5,241 nt of DNA, from NCBI GenBank assembly GCA_001940655.1, contig MBAA01000196.1, positions 1 through 5,241 on the forward strand, read 5' to 3'. The notes beneath the pieces were generated by a model. It saw only the letters and a list, made by a program, of their open reading frames with translations. It was not told the DNA's origin and searched no databases. The DNA is from Promethearchaeota archaeon CR_4. Lineage in GTDB: Archaea > Asgardarchaeota > Lokiarchaeia > Sigyniarchaeales > CR-4. How positions within the stretch are numbered: the stretch's first letter is position 1; the number at the start of each line of letters is the position of its first letter. Below, in pieces: positions 4,307 to 5,241 of this stretch. A program made the position numbers and the translations under genes.

Positions 4307-5197
4307 ATGACGAATCAAGATTCAGAAATTATCGCGTGGTCACGAGACGGCGAGAATGAGTCGAATCCGCTAATAATGTACATCTTTCCAAAAACGGGGG
4401 ACAATATCAAACAGAAACGATATTTTGCAGTCAAAGATTATGAAAAAGCGCTCTTCTACGACCGGGGACAATTGTGCGGGGAGTTTGCGGGTGGCGTCTA
4501 CACGTTAAATAAAGAAAGCCGTGTCAAAGGTACAGAAATTATTTGGTTTAACACTGCTATGATCCCCATCCCCTGGGGCATTCCAGAGAATGCGGGCATT
4601 CCCACGAAAGATGGATTTTTAATCGGTTTGTTCGGAGACCTAAAATTACGAATCTCCAACGTGGGCACGTTCTTTACTGACTTGGTAGGGGGAGGTCGCG
4701 AGTGGAATGTTCAAGACCTGAAGAATTGGATAAAGGGAGTGTTGCATACGAGTCTCCGAGACATTTTCCAAAATCTAACACTAACTGCAATCCTCGCGGA
4801 ATCTCGGGAGCGAATCGCTAATGCCATGTTGGCAAAGATTACAGACGATTTCCTGCATTACGGGTTGACCTTAGAATCTTTCAATATCTTGGGATTCAAA
4901 TATCCACCTGATGCCCAACCTATACTCGACCTACCGAAGAGAGAAGCTCTTGAGTACGCACAAGTACAGGATGAAACGCGCATACAGCGCGCACAACACC
5001 GCCAAAACGTACAGGAACGTATCAACGAATTGAATACGGATATTCATTCTTTGGAGGACGGATACATTGCCGGTGCTATCGACAATGATACGTATGAGAG
5101 TAAAAAAATCGCGCTATCAAATCTACTACACGAATTAGAGACTGAATTAGAAAAACTCCAAAACAGAGAGAATCCACAGGATTTTGAGGAGGTATAG
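4307..5197 (+). CDS. YdjI-like SPFH (band 7) protein with C-terminal SHOCT-like segment (296 aa)
   Basis: Residues about 35-235 form an SPFH/band 7 domain of the YdjI or 'virion core' type: the KRYFAVKDYEKALFYDRGQL segment (37-56), GGVYTL (62-67), the EIIWFNTAMIPIPWGIP block (77-93) and KDGFLIGLFGDLKLRI (101-116), then a helix ending in REALEYAQ. The DGYIAGAIDNDTYESKK segment (251-267) resembles a SHOCT motif, followed by a coiled-coil-like tail (268-287) and an acidic end. Unlike flotillin or stomatin it has no N-terminal membrane helix, as usual for the YdjI group, so membrane contact would need a partner or lipid. SPFH proteins form membrane-associated oligomers; the B. subtilis relative YdjI helps recruit PspA to the membrane. 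The membrane zinc-ribbon protein two genes upstream is a candidate anchor (inference). Start: ATG 4307 with GGAT (4295-4298) 8 bases before it, a moderate SD; GGAG (4290-4293) is also near. It ends with TAG inside a strong SD for the next gene. Confidence 0.88.
   Translation: MTNQDSEIIAWSRDGENESNPLIMYIFPKTGDNIKQKRYFAVKDYEKALFYDRGQLCGEFAGGVYTLNKESRVKGTEIIWFNTAMIPIPWGIPENAGIPTKDGFLIGLFGDLKLRISNVGTFFTDLVGGGREWNVQDLKNWIKGVLHTSLRDIFQNLTLTAILAESRERIANAMLAKITDDFLHYGLTLESFNILGFKYPPDAQPILDLPKREALEYAQVQDETRIQRAQHRQNVQERINELNTDIHSLEDGYIAGAIDNDTYESKKIALSNLLHELETELEKLQNRENPQDFEEV
5186..5193 (+). promoter_or_regulatory. Strong Shine-Dalgarno site inside the SPFH gene end
   Basis: GAGGAGGT overlaps the last Glu-Glu-Val codons of the SPFH gene and lies 8 bases before ATG 5202. 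The acidic C-terminus of the SPFH protein is partly dictated by this ribosome site, and the arrangement indicates one polycistronic message. Confidence 0.75.
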
Positions 5198-5201
5198 CAA
5201 A

Positions 5202-5241
5202 ATGTCGATTAATGGAAGAAATTTAGAGTTTCCTTTAAAAA
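5202..5241 (+). CDS. Start of the next operon gene, truncated by the window (MSINGRNLEFPLK...)
   Basis: ATG 5202 lies 4 bases after the SPFH stop and is preceded by a near-perfect SD at 5186-5193. Only 13 codons are inside the window, beginning MSINGRNLEFPLK, too few to assign a family. Its position makes it a probable functional partner of the SPFH and winged-helix proteins. Confidence 0.7.
   Translation, partial: MSINGRNLEFPLK

Overview
The window looks archaeal. The evidence is a complete gene of the mainly archaeal DUF1152 family, BRE/TATA-like promoter boxes rather than bacterial -35/-10 pairs, strong Shine-Dalgarno (SD) sequences inside operons, and short zinc-ribbon and winged-helix proteins. 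The SPFH-SHOCT and winged-helix protein styles fit an Asgard-type archaeon, but no ribosomal or signature gene is present, so that lineage is a guess.

Layout. Positions 1-263 are an AT-rich leader after a GC-rich start. They hold the edge of an unidentified neighbouring gene, weak promoter-like boxes and a start-stop mini-ORF. A two-gene plus-strand unit follows: a 101-residue winged-helix-like protein (264-569) and, 9 bases later, a roughly 200-residue alpha-helical TPR-like protein (579-1184). A DUF1152 protein (2120-1191, minus strand) converges on this pair, leaving only 6 bases between the stop codons. Positions 2121-2593 form a divergent intergenic region. It holds one or two doubtful tiny ORFs and then a dense group of perfect inverted repeats wrapped around the promoter of the next unit.

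The second plus-strand unit fills 2594-5241. It encodes a zinc-ribbon protein with two membrane helices, a large protein with winged-helix domains at both ends (its real start appears to be a CTG codon at 2914, upstream of the first ATG), a YdjI-like SPFH protein without a membrane anchor and with a SHOCT-like tail, and the first 13 codons of another gene. The genes are tightly packed (gaps of 2, 16 and 4 bases) and probably form one operon.

Working idea (inference): the second operon is a membrane-associated scaffold. The zinc-ribbon protein would be the membrane anchor, the SPFH protein an oligomeric platform, and the winged-helix protein either a regulator or an ESCRT-II-like adaptor. It recalls the bacterial YdjG/YdjI module, which recruits the ESCRT-III relative PspA. 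No ESCRT-III or PspA gene is visible here; the truncated downstream gene is the first place to look.
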